The position numbers and the translations under genes are program-made. Shown piece after piece: positions 1 through 7,319 of a stretch of DNA of 14,000 bases (its first letter is position 1; each line of letters opens with the position of its first letter). The DNA is from Cristatella mucedo. Its lineage: Eukaryota; Bryozoa; Phylactolaemata; Cristatellidae. The DNA lies in NCBI GenBank assembly GCA_009760855.2, contig WPIO01000061.1, positions 2,356,001 to 2,370,000 of the forward strand, read 5' to 3'. Below the pieces are notes generated by a model. The model was not told the DNA's origin, did not search any database, and saw only the letters and a list, made by a program, of their open reading frames with translations.

Positions 1-530
1 GGCTAATCAAGATGAGGTAATTGGGCAGAAAAATAAATTAGTCCTAGTTAGAGTAGCTGCAAAGGTAAATGTCAGCTGATGACCTCATCTGTGTAACCAC
101 AGTATTAGTACCTTAGTGGCTTCAGAATGTGGCCCCCCCCTACACCAGGCAGTAGAGAATTTGCTTCTAGACTCAAACCCACAATTAGATCATGAAGTGT
201 CGACAACCTTGTCTCTTGCAAAGCCTCAGGAGCAACAGAATAACAATAGCATGTCTTTTGCACTGTATCATAAGAGAATCAAATCTCGAAACAACACTTT
301 ACAAATCACTTGAAGAGAATCAAAACGCAAGGAATACTAAAATTCTCTGCATCATATTTAGGCAAGCAAGCAAAAACAAGCAGTTATGACACCTAGGCCA
401 GCAAACTAAAAGAAATCAGGAGACGATCCTGTTCGCTGGCGTGTTGGACCTCTGGCTAGTAGAATTCTCTAAATCATGCACGGGTAAGTAGGCAAAGCAT
501 GCAGACATAAAAAAGACAAGTTCACTGGGA
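1..530. other. unassigned non-coding stretch
   Basis: No gene is recognised. The open frames here are under 70 codons and resemble no family I know. Reading the minus strand, the segment around 150-260 has an 11-base stretch (about 174-184) resembling a polymerase III B box (GGTTTGAGTCT against the consensus GGTTCGANTCC). This would fit an old tRNA-derived SINE, but no convincing A box or tail was found. A short C8 run lies near 133-140. Otherwise nothing stands out. Confidence 0.4.
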
Positions 531-752
531 TCAAGGTAGATCTGAACAGAACAGATGGGTCTTTAGGTAAGACTTAAGTGATGCACGGTCAATGTTAGTG
601 ACTGCAGCTGGAAGCGAGTTCTTTCGGTGCATTCGAGCTGAAGGCTCTGCTGCAAAATTATTCAAAGTTAGTGTGAGGAATTTTGAGACGACTCCAAGCT
701 GACGAGCAGATGGTGCTAGAGCACAGTTGAGAAGCAAGGAAGACAGATGACC
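531..752 (-). pseudogene. CR1/L2-group LINE C-terminal relic (minus strand)
   Basis: Read on the minus strand, the frame ends with a pattern typical of the last 30 residues of the CR1/L2-group ORF2 protein: NSLPAAVTNIDRASLKSYL followed by KTHLF, then a stop about five codons later. The family pattern is W-N-S-L-P, a short variable stretch, F/L-K-S-x-L, then KTHLF. Here the Trp before Asn-Ser-Leu-Pro is replaced. The upstream 40 or so residues (SARQLGVVSKFLTLTL and after) fit the preceding region only loosely. No reverse transcriptase part and no 3' tail were found. The coding match stops where the hAT-like element begins at 761, so that element probably interrupted this older relic. It is dead; the family assignment is fairly secure, the subfamily is not known. 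Confidence 0.6.
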
Positions 753-760
753 TTCATGGC
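753..760. repeat. left 8-bp target-site duplication of hAT-like element
   Basis: TTCATGGC lies directly before the CAGTGG terminus at 761. It matches TCCATGGC just after the other terminus at 7 of 8 positions. An 8-bp duplication is the hallmark of hAT-superfamily insertion. Confidence 0.65.
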
Positions 761-810
761 CAGTGGCGGAGCCAGGGATCGCAGGGGGCATTTGCGCCCT
801 CCCCCAACAG
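761..810. repeat. left terminal inverted repeat and G/C-rich subterminal region of hAT-like element
   Basis: The outermost 15 bases mirror those at 2259-2273. Just inside is a small imperfect palindrome in which a GGGGGC run pairs with a GCCC-CCCCC run around a TTTG centre (about 784-805). Such G-rich self-complementary ends are common in hAT-derived MITEs. Confidence 0.6.
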
Positions 811-822
811 CAAGGGTAGAAA

Positions 823-2038
823 CCTGGCACTGCATTGAAATGGTTGAGATCCTATCTCAGTGGGAGACCAGAGTATAGATGTGAATGGACAGAGATCGTA
901 CGAGGAACCTCTGAAATATGGGGTACGTCCGGGCTCCATTTTTGGTTCCAGTCTTTTCCCTTTTTGTACTCTCACTCGTGCCGATGTGATTGCCAAGCAC
1001 AATCTATGCTTTCACTTGTATGCGGATGGCACCCAGTCGTACTTTTGCTTTGACCCATCCAAGCTCTCCAGCACGTCGAGTTCTCTCAACTCCGTTGCTG
1101 CATGTATTGATGACACCTGCACATGGATGGCAGCAAACTTTAATAATATTAATAATAATAATAATGCACTTGATGAAGCGCCCTCAGAGAACTCAATCTC
1201 TTTCTAGGCGCTTTACATTTCCTAAATTGGACGATAAAACGAACTTACAAGTTATGGGCAAATCAAACACAATTCAGAAATTGGAAAGGCTACCGCTCAA
1301 AATCGGCTCTGCCAGCATATCTCCTGTTGAATCTGCACGAAATCTAGGTGCAATGTTCTAAAGTGACCTTGGATTAGGCCACATTACTCCGTTGTCAAGT
1401 CTGCCTACTTTCAGTTGCATAACATTGAATTCCAGCTTGTTCAGACACGGATACCAAATCTAAATTGGTCCATGCATTTGTGACATCCGTCTGACGTTTT
1501 GACATCTGTAGCTCACTGCTTGCTGGTCTACCAGCCTGCCCACTCAGCTGCTTACAGCTGGTGCACAACTCTGCAGCTAGGATTGTTTTCATCACCGGCT
1601 AAGCATCATACCACCTGCTTTTCGGAATCGGATTGTTTACCCATGCCTCTTACAGACCTCAAATCCTTTGGAGGCTGCACCTTTAGTTAATATGCTCCCA
1701 GAGCCTGGAACTCAGTCCCGACTGGCATGACGACATCTCCTGACTTGTCCACGTTTGAAAGGAACTAAAAATGCACCTACTTATGGCAGCATTAAGTGGG
1801 TCCCTGTGATTCGTCCTTCATGTGCTTATACGTGCTGACACTGTGCATGTTGCCACTAACCAAACTTGCATGCTGACTCTGTTCATGTCACCCTAACCAT
1901 CTTATTCTTCTTGTTTACTGAGCAGGCTACCACTAACCATTCGATCGTACTTTCTTTGCAGCAATGTTAAGTGCCTAGAAAGAGATTGAGTTCTTTGACG
2001 GTGCTATATCAAAAGTATTACTATTATTATTATCATTT
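823..2038 (+). mobile_element. CR1/L2-group LINE copy A, 5'-truncated and decayed
   Basis: The fragment begins inside the reverse transcriptase domain with GTALKWLRSYLSGR (from about 826), the thumb-side motif ahead of GVPQG. It continues with a damaged GVPQGS-type motif (GVRPGSIFG) and a catalytic-loop remnant, YADG in place of YADD (1019-1030). After a 76-bp antisense insertion at 1142-1217, the coding match resumes at LDDKTNL and runs through SISPVESARNLGAMF, ending in a stop. Compared with copy C, about 150 bp of C-terminal sequence is missing near 1590, and several stops follow. The 3' UTR (about 1790-2015) parallels those of copy C and the 6783-7063 fragment. It ends in TTAAGTGCCTAGAAAGAG, then a GGTGCTATAT-type tail and an ATT-rich tract. 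It lies inside the hAT-like element and cannot be functional. Confidence 0.85.
1142..1217 (-). mobile_element. LINE/SINE tail fragment inserted antisense into copy A
   Basis: Read on the minus strand this is the family 3' tail: ATGTAAAGCGCCTAGAAAG, then GAGTTCTCTGAGGGCGC, then a TTATT-type tract. At the same place copy C reads straight from AACTTT into CTTAAATTGG. In copy A the two halves are separated by this piece, with TTT on both sides (1139-1141 and 1218-1220) as a possible minimal target duplication. A tail-only piece is what extreme 5' truncation of a LINE, or of a SINE with the same tail, would leave. The net insertion of 79 bases shifts copy A out of frame. Confidence 0.8.
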
Positions 2039-2273
2039 AACCTGAGCCACCCCGATTCCTGTGGCCCCAGTGGTCACGAACGATGCAATTGTGTCGGTGT
2101 TCCACTTGACGAGCTACTGCCGAGGTCATGTCGAGTGAAAACAAAGATTTTGTACTATGCCGTTACATTATTTGTGGTTGTAGCATCACCTACATGAAAA
2201 TCTTTTCTGTGTGCCCCCTATGATACAATTTTGCAGATCCTTCCCCCTCGTGAAAATTCTGGCTACACCACTG

Positions 2274-2281
2274 TCCATGGC
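2274..2281. repeat. right 8-bp target-site duplication of hAT-like element
   Basis: TCCATGGC directly follows the CCACTG terminus at 2273. It pairs with TTCATGGC at 753-760, with one mismatch. Confidence 0.65.
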
Positions 2282-3784
2282 TGCTCATTTTTTCTTTTAC
2301 TGCCTGATAAGACAATCTAGTGCTTAACAATTTTTCTGTCAGTTACTGCAAAAATGCTGTCAGAGAACATTTATAAAGGTTTTTAATGAGCTCTCGGCTA
2401 TCGGTACATAAATTGCAGATTGGGTGCCTCCCACCGTTATTTATGCTAAAAATGGTGCTTGCAACCACTTAGATTTGCTTTCAGGAGTTCAGAAGCACAG
2501 AAATCAGTCCAAGCTACTTGTGGCTTTGAAAGAGTTATAATTTTGGTTCCGGGGGCAGTGGTCGTTTTGGTCCAACGAAGCGTGTTGCATGTTAGTGAAT
2601 GTGTAGATCGTGGAGGGTCTTGCCCAGAGGGGCGTTTTCTGATTCGAGGGCACCGAGAGCTTCATTCTCGGGCTTTGAGGTCATTGAATCAATCGTGGTT
2701 GTTGCTGGCATTCTGTGGTTATGCGATCGGTGAGCTCAGCTAGTTCATGCAAGGGCTGTTCTGGAGAAGCAGCTAGCACCAGGCCGACCCGTTTAGTTAG
2801 GCCTTTCCTGAGAAAGGTGGGGAAGTAGGGGGTGGTCGAAATTGTCTGCCTGCAGGCGGTGGAGGGGGTGCATGGCGCTGAGCAATTGACTTGGCTCTCA
2901 GCTGCTTGTCAGTCAGTAGCAACTCGAGCCAGCCACTGTGCAAGAGCTAAGTATGCTGAATTAGAGCAGACTAGGTCGGTTATGACTGATGTTTCGAATG
3001 AAGTCTGAGTGTCACAATTTGTTGAGCTCAGTATAAGGCATGGAACTCAGTGCATTTATTGGGACAAGCAGTGTAGTGGGCTGCTGCTGTGGAGCCGTGT
3101 GAGTGTCCTTGTGAGCAGGGAGATCCATAAGTCCCCGGCAGGGGATTATGACATCGGAATCTTGCTGCCTTTGTGTGCTGCTGCATTTGTGGGACGCAGG
3201 AAATCTTTGACCAGATGATGGCCCAAACAGCAAACTCTTCCAGACAAAATAGGATAAAGGCAAGTCGCTGTGTCCGAAGGTTTTGTAAACCGGTCTCAGC
3301 TTGGCTCTGTGACAAGCTTTGTTGCTGTCAGTAACAAATGAAACTGTTTTTTAACTGTTTTTCCTTACCCAAGACGATAAAGAGTACGCTCTGAAAACTA
3401 TTAGCCAAGTCTGTACTAGCTAGCTTGGCCCTCCACGTGGTATTAAAGTCTGTACTACTCATATTCTCTGTTGTTAGTGCCGTCGGATTAATATTGTTTT
3501 AATTCATAATATTGATCCATTTTTATCTCAGGTGCCCATTTAATACCGTGTCGAGGCGGCCTCCTCCCTCTTACCCTTATATGCGTGCTGCTGGTTTACA
3601 GCCTAGTTAGGAATGACTTCCAGGAGGCTTTTCCCAGCTTTACTTTTTGCCCAGCCATTATTATTCCGTGATCCTCTTTCGGCTGTAGCGGTGTAGGTTT
3701 CAGAGAGTCCATCAGTTTTCTCACTTTTTTATAATTGACAAACACATAAGGTTTTTATTCTGTAAAATGCTATGAAGAAGCCCA
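2282..3784. other. unassigned stretch, no recognisable gene or repeat
   Basis: The open frames here reach at most 95 codons (for example 2459-2743 on the plus strand and 3028-3315 on the minus strand) and show no motif I recognise. An AT-rich imperfect inverted repeat with 11-base arms differing at one position lies at 3485-3495 and 3508-3518, with a 12-base loop. A purine-rich patch with several GGGG runs lies around 2810-2875. No LINE or SINE similarity was seen. Confidence 0.4.
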
Positions 3785-3905
3785 GTGTTTAGATGCTTGC
3801 TTTTAAAGACCGATGTTGTGGTCGCTAGCCGTTTGGCATATGTAAAGCACCTGGATATAGATTTAGGTCTCTTAGGGTGCCATGCAAATGCAATTTTTAT
3901 TTTCT
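3785..3905 (+). mobile_element. tRNA-derived SINE, second copy
   Basis: The strongest part is the tail: GGCATATGTAAAGCACCTGG, then a T/A-rich stretch and GGTCTCTTAGGGTGC, ending AT-rich. It follows the same order as the SINE tails at 5608-5660 and (reversed) 13288-13360, and also the tails of the LINE copies. Ahead of it, around 3788-3830, lies a decayed tRNA-like head, with TTAGATGCTTGC where the others have the D-arm and GGTCGCTAGCC where they have the B box. No convincing target duplication was found. This is the most diverged of the three copies. Confidence 0.65.
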
Positions 3906-4351
3906 TTAAATTATCTGAGTCATTGAAGTCATGCATGGGTCTGAACCAGGTTCGGCTCAGGACTACACACGGCTGTGTAGCGGCAGCCGTTGTCAATTCT
4001 CTCAGTTACTGAGGCACTGCCTTTGCTTGCCCTTCAAACTGCTTCCTGTCGAAAGTACAATGCCATGCATATCCAGCAACTGGCGGTTGAACGAATCTAC
4101 CTAGAAATACCGCAAAGAAATCGCGACAGCATTAAAACCACAAGTGGTCTCGGAAACTGCCCACACCTACAAAGCTTTCATGTTTTCACCATTGCAAGAG
4201 AACCTAAGTGGTTGCTTTCACTGCTCCACGAAGCCCTACATTGTTGTTTGAGTGGCATTAATAGTCCGGACTTACGTAGGTGCTGCCTTTGAGGATTTTT
4301 GGGATGAGCACATGTGTGTGGTGCCAAGAACCCGATGAGCACTAAAAATTG
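3906..4351. other. unassigned stretch
   Basis: One plus-strand frame of 100 codons (3990-4292) is open but shows no known domain and has no strong coding signal. I see no repeat similarity. Confidence 0.35.
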
Positions 4352-4432
4352 TACAAATAATAATAATGATAATACATTTGTATAGTGCCCCCCGAGATCT
4401 AAATCTCTTTCTAGGCACTGCTGCAAAGAAAG
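4352..4432 (-). mobile_element. antisense LINE 3'-tail fragment
   Basis: On the minus strand this reads TTCTTTGCAGCAGTGCCTAG, then AAGAGATTTAGATCTC, a G-rich step, GCACTATACAAATG and a TTATTATTATT tract. It matches the last 80 or so bases of LINE copies A and C, including the TTTGCAGCA stretch just ahead of the tail, which the SINE copies lack. It is therefore more likely a severely 5'-truncated LINE than a SINE. Just beyond it is a perfect 14-bp palindrome, GAGCAATATTGCTC (4436-4449), of unknown meaning. Confidence 0.7.
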
Positions 4433-4629
4433 CATGAGCAATATTGCTCCGATGAAGGACACAATCCCACATTGCAGCTTGCTGTTGACTGAACAGTAGC
4501 CGGGATCGCTGCGAATGCTGCTAAAGTATGTAGCGCTATTTCTGTATGTGGATCAGTCATGTACAGCTCAGAGCCCTAGCTTCGAGAGCAACTGGGTGTG
4601 CGCACATGCGCCTGCACGTGTATGTATGA

Positions 4630-4878
4630 TTGCGTGTGCGCGCGCATGCGTGCTTGTGCACGTGCGTGCTTGTGCGCGTGCATGCTTGTGCGCGTGCATG
4701 CTTGTGCGTGTGCATGCTTGTGCGCGTGCGTGTGCAAGTGTGTGCGTGTGCGCGTGTGCAAGTGTGCGCGTGTGCAAGTGTGCGCGTGTGCAAGTGTGCG
4801 CGTGTGCAAGTGTGCGCGTGTGCAAGTGTGTGCGTGTGCAAGTGTGCGCGTGTGCAAGTGTGTGCGTGTGCATGCATG
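4630..4878. repeat. GT/GC-rich minisatellite, 16-bp period, two unit types
   Basis: The left block carries GCTTG at 4652, 4668, 4684, 4700 and 4716, exactly 16 bases apart (unit near GCTTGTGCGCGTGCAT). The right block carries CAAG at 4759, 4775, 4791, 4807, 4823, 4839 and 4855, again every 16 bases (unit near GCAAGTGTGCGCGTGT). The join, 4716-4759, is irregular. Alternating purine-pyrimidine TG/CG runs of this kind can adopt Z-DNA. Because 16 is not a multiple of 3, three units make a 16-codon repeat, and all frames stay open on both strands. The Cys/Val/Ala-rich and His/Thr-rich frames of 100-140 codons here are by-products, not genes. Confidence 0.93.
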
Positions 4879-5536
4879 CTCACGAGCATGCGTAAGGCCC
4901 TGGCAAATGCTCCGCAAGCTTTCGGCCCGTGAGAAAGAGGATGCAGCATAGAAAATGGCTGTCTGTGATGTGCCAGCCCACTTTTGAATGTTTTTCAAAA
5001 ATGTGAATGAGAGTATTTGCTTGCCCAGAAGCTGCCCTCACTTTGGGTCGATCGAGGCAGTGGCTCGAGGCAGCCAGCACCAGCTGCAGTCGGATCGGTG
5101 GAATGTCTTCACCTCTGCCTGATTGAGCTCAGGAGTCCAGCTGCTCCCAATGCTGTCGGGCAGGTGCCGGGTGCTGTGAGTTGCCTTTCATCCTGCTGGC
5201 GAGCCAGCAGCTGCCTCTGCCCGGCAGAGGATCCTGACGACTTGAATTCCTCGGGAAGCCCGAAAGCCCAGCCGAAGAGATGGCCTCCTAATGCTATCAG
5301 CTCAGGCTGATTGCAAGCCAGGCAGCTGCCACAGCCACCACTGGCCTGGGAAACCAGAGGGCACTGGGTGGCCAGTAGCCTTGGGCCTTGACCTAGACCG
5401 ACCTGAAGGGGCTTGCTTGTCAGCCTGCTCGACCGGCCCCCTGCTTGGGCTTTCAGCTTTCCTGCGACTAGCTGCCCCCTACCTTGCAGTGGGAGGCTGC
5501 TACGGCTGCCCACCTCCACGACTTTATCCAGCTTAG
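4879..5536. other. GC-rich stretch with unassigned open frames
   Basis: From about 5040 the sequence becomes clearly more GC-rich than its surroundings, with repeated CAGCTGCC- and GCCAGCA-like words. A 136-codon frame is open on the minus strand (5109-5519), and 97- and 81-codon frames are open on the plus strand (5017-5310 and 5291-5536). None shows a recognised domain, and simultaneous openness on both strands is expected for GC-rich DNA. A diverged host exon or an old unrecognised repeat remains possible; the sequence does not decide. Confidence 0.3.
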
Positions 5537-5660
5537 GTGCTTGCCTTTAACGGCCGAGGTCAAGGTGCTTGCCCTAGACGACCAAAGTCCTGGGTTCTAG
5601 CCCTTCTGCATATGTGAAGCACATGGATCCAGTTTTCTTAAGGCACGCTCCAAATGCTTA
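5537..5660 (+). mobile_element. tRNA-derived SINE, third copy
   Basis: The head holds GGCCGAGGTCAAGGTGCTTG (about 5552-5571), which resembles the D-arm and A box of a leucine- or serine-type tRNA (TGGCCGAGTGGTTAAGGCG is usual there). About 20 bases later comes GGTTCTAGCCC (5593-5603), a good match to the polymerase III B box GGTTCGANTCC. The tail begins GCATATGTGAAGCACATGG (5608) and runs through a TCTTAAGGCACGC-like step to an AT-rich end. It matches the SINE copies at 3785-3905 and 13288-13438. An 11-base word, AGGTGCTTGCC, occurs twice in the head (5535-5545 and 5563-5573). Confidence 0.75.
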
Positions 5661-5690
5661 TATTTTAGTATTAGTTTTAAATCTTTTTAG

Positions 5691-5967
5691 ACCCGGCTTT
5701 AACATGCTATACAGCTATGTTAACATGATTATTAGCCTCAAGGTCAGGTTCAAAGGTAGTCTGGAGAAGTTCACAGAGAAGCAGCCTGCTCCAGCTCTGA
5801 TGAAAGAAACTCAACGGCTCGACATCAGCTACATGTATGTGATTGCTGATTTATGGGCTACTGCATCCGATGGCAGCATTCATCAGAAGGCAGCCAGTTG
5901 CTTCCTCCCCGTGCTAGAGAGCGACCTCGGGCGACTCCCTGTGGACCTTTACCTGATTTCTTCGTGA
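5691..5967 (+). other. unassigned open frame, about 92 codons
   Basis: The frame continues open from the SINE end through RPGFNMLYSYVNMIISLKVR to a stop after VDLYLISS. It is preceded by a CTTTTTAG that could serve as a splice acceptor. The amino-acid mix is unbiased and protein-like, but I recognise no family. It might be a host exon, part of a LINE ORF1 or 5' region, or chance. No downstream donor or partner exon could be tied to it. Confidence 0.2.
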
Positions 5968-6008
5968 TACCTTTGGGTATTCCGCTGCTACCTTTGCTGT
6001 GACTATTT

Positions 6009-6334
6009 ATGAGCTGTCCTCGGATATGCTACACAAATCAGGACCTGCTTAGCATAGTCGCCATTAGTCGATACTTACCGGCAGGCCTTCTTCAGCTGGT
6101 CAATGAGAACCTTCCTGCATCCTGCGTTTGCCCTATCAACAGCTCGGCTATCAAACCAACAACCCGTAAGTTTAAAGCACTGAATAGTACTTGTTGCGGT
6201 AGTAGCCCACCCGCCGTGGCCCTGCACGTTGTGATACGTCGACCGGTGGCCTTTACTAAGGTCCAATTCAAATTCGAAGGGCCCGTGTCCGCCGGGCCGG
6301 ATACATGCCAACGTGAATGCAGGCCACTTCATTG
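6009..6334 (+). other. unassigned open frame leading into the LINE endonuclease
   Basis: This plus-strand frame stays open and runs directly into GQPIKFCLLNVQ, the start of the B1 LINE endonuclease domain. That continuity suggests it may be the N-terminal or upstream part of the same LINE, since CR1/L2 ORF2 proteins often have a variable leader before the endonuclease. The residues themselves (a Ser/Thr/Cys-rich middle) match no family I know. The 5' boundary of the B1 copy is therefore uncertain. Confidence 0.3.
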
Positions 6335-6785
6335 CCGTCGCCCAGTTGTTGGACAGCCTATTAAATTCTGCTTACTAAATGTACAGTAGCTGTATTTCCG
6401 AGACCACCCCACCCGGGTTCTCATTCTATCAGTCCATGCGTTCTGACAAGGTTGGTGGCGGGGTTGCAATTGTTGTTCGCGAATCGTCTGGCTATAATAT
6501 GTACAGTTTCTCCCATGGGCCATCGTTTGAATCGGTTGCAATTAGGTCTTCATCAAAGACATTGCCTCTCACTGTTGTGATATACCGGCCTCCTTCTGGC
6601 TGTCTAAACTTGTTTATAGAGGAGTTTTCAGAGTTCCTCACTAAAATATTTGTGTGTGACAGGCGGTTACTGATTGTAGGAGACTTCAATATTCACGTTG
6701 ACAACCCTAGCAACAGCCAGGTTCGCTCATTTCTTGACTCCGGAGAATTCTGCTTTGGTCCAACACGTTAATCATACCACCTAAA
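6335..6785 (+). pseudogene. LINE AP-endonuclease domain remnant (copy B1)
   Basis: The family enzyme nicks target DNA to prime reverse transcription. Recognisable parts are IKFCLLNV (the opening strand, around 6360-6382); then, in another frame, ETTPPGFSF (about 6400), GGGVAIVVRE, YRPPSG, and LLIVGDFNIHVDNP, which carries the GDFN catalytic-site motif; and, after a further one-base shift near 6750, LVQHVNHTT (about 6754-6782). Between LLNV and ETTPPGF the family usually has about 55-60 residues, including the TETW catalytic motif. Here the two are almost adjacent, so an internal deletion has removed that catalytic segment. The C-terminal part, with the SDH catalytic motif, is also missing; the insertion at 6783 falls just before it. 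Confidence 0.8.
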
Positions 6786-7063
6786 ACACACCTATTTAAG
6801 ACAGCATTTAGTGGGTCCCTGTGATTCGTCCTTGACGTGCTTATGCGTGCTGACACTGTGCATGCTGCCACTAACCACATTTGCATGCTGACCCTGTGCA
6901 TGTCACCCCTAACCATGCTATTCATTTTGTTTGTTTTTCAAGCATGATTTTACTTACCATTTAATTGCATTTCACTTTACAGCAAATGTAAAGCACCTAG
7001 AGAGAGAGATTAAGTTCTCTGAGGGCGCTTTATCAAGTGAATTATTATTATTATTATTATTCC
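6783..7063 (+). mobile_element. A/C-type LINE 3'-end fragment inserted into copy B1
   Basis: It starts at AAAACACACCTATTTAAG, the end of the A/C-type coding region (copy C has AAAACACACCTATTAATGG at 13123-13141). It contains the whole A/C 3' UTR, including TTAGTGGGTCCCTGTGATTC and the CATGCTGACCCTGTGCATG segment. It ends GTAAAGCACCTAG, an AG-rich step, GGGCGCTTTATCAAGTG and (ATT)n. Homology to B1 coding sequence stops immediately before it and resumes at about 7075. No clear target duplication was found, and roughly 60 residues of B1 around the site are missing, so the insertion was accompanied or followed by deletion. Confidence 0.85.
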
Positions 7064-7319
7064 TGCTCCCTTGCACATACAGGGTAATGTCGAACTTGTG
7101 AAACGATGTAACTTACAAAGCATTAACATTGACAATTTTTTGAAATATGTGATGCAGGTCTTCTTGATCTGCATTCAGACTCGACCAGCAGCCTCGATAC
7201 CCTCACTGATACAATGAACATGATACTCAGGAGTGCTCTAGACAAGCATGCTCCGGTTTATTCTATTCGTGTCCAAAGCCGCGGAGATTCCTTTCAATTT
7301 ACAAAGAAACTCCTAAAAG

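Larger units (their letters stand above)
761..2273. mobile_element. hAT-like non-autonomous DNA transposon, split by a LINE
   Basis: The left end begins CAGTGGCGGAGCCAG. The right end, read in reverse, begins CAGTGGTGTAGCCAG. Thirteen of the first 15 bases agree, and both ends continue into G-rich sequence (GGGGG runs on the outward-reading strand). CAGTGG-type ends with G-rich subterminal DNA and 8-bp target duplications are known for hAT-superfamily elements. Matching 8-mers flank the ends (753-760 and 2274-2281). Most of the interior (about 823-2038) is LINE copy A, inserted later. Without it the element would be roughly 300 bp, with no transposase frame, so it is a MITE-like passenger. 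The right arm (2039-2273) has no gene. Orientation is arbitrary. Confidence 0.65.

Noticed and set aside
2459-2743. 94-codon plus-strand frame as a gene
   Set aside because: No recognisable domain, signal or context, and its length is within chance expectation for this composition.
4515-4998. Several long Cys/Val-rich and His/Thr-rich frames on both strands (up to 140 codons)
   Set aside because: All are translations of the 16-bp minisatellite, open in nearly every frame, with a 16-residue repeat forced by the DNA period.
6492-6925. Minus-strand frames across the endonuclease remnant and the inserted LINE 3' end
   Set aside because: They are shadows of the plus-strand LINE sequence and have no motif of their own.
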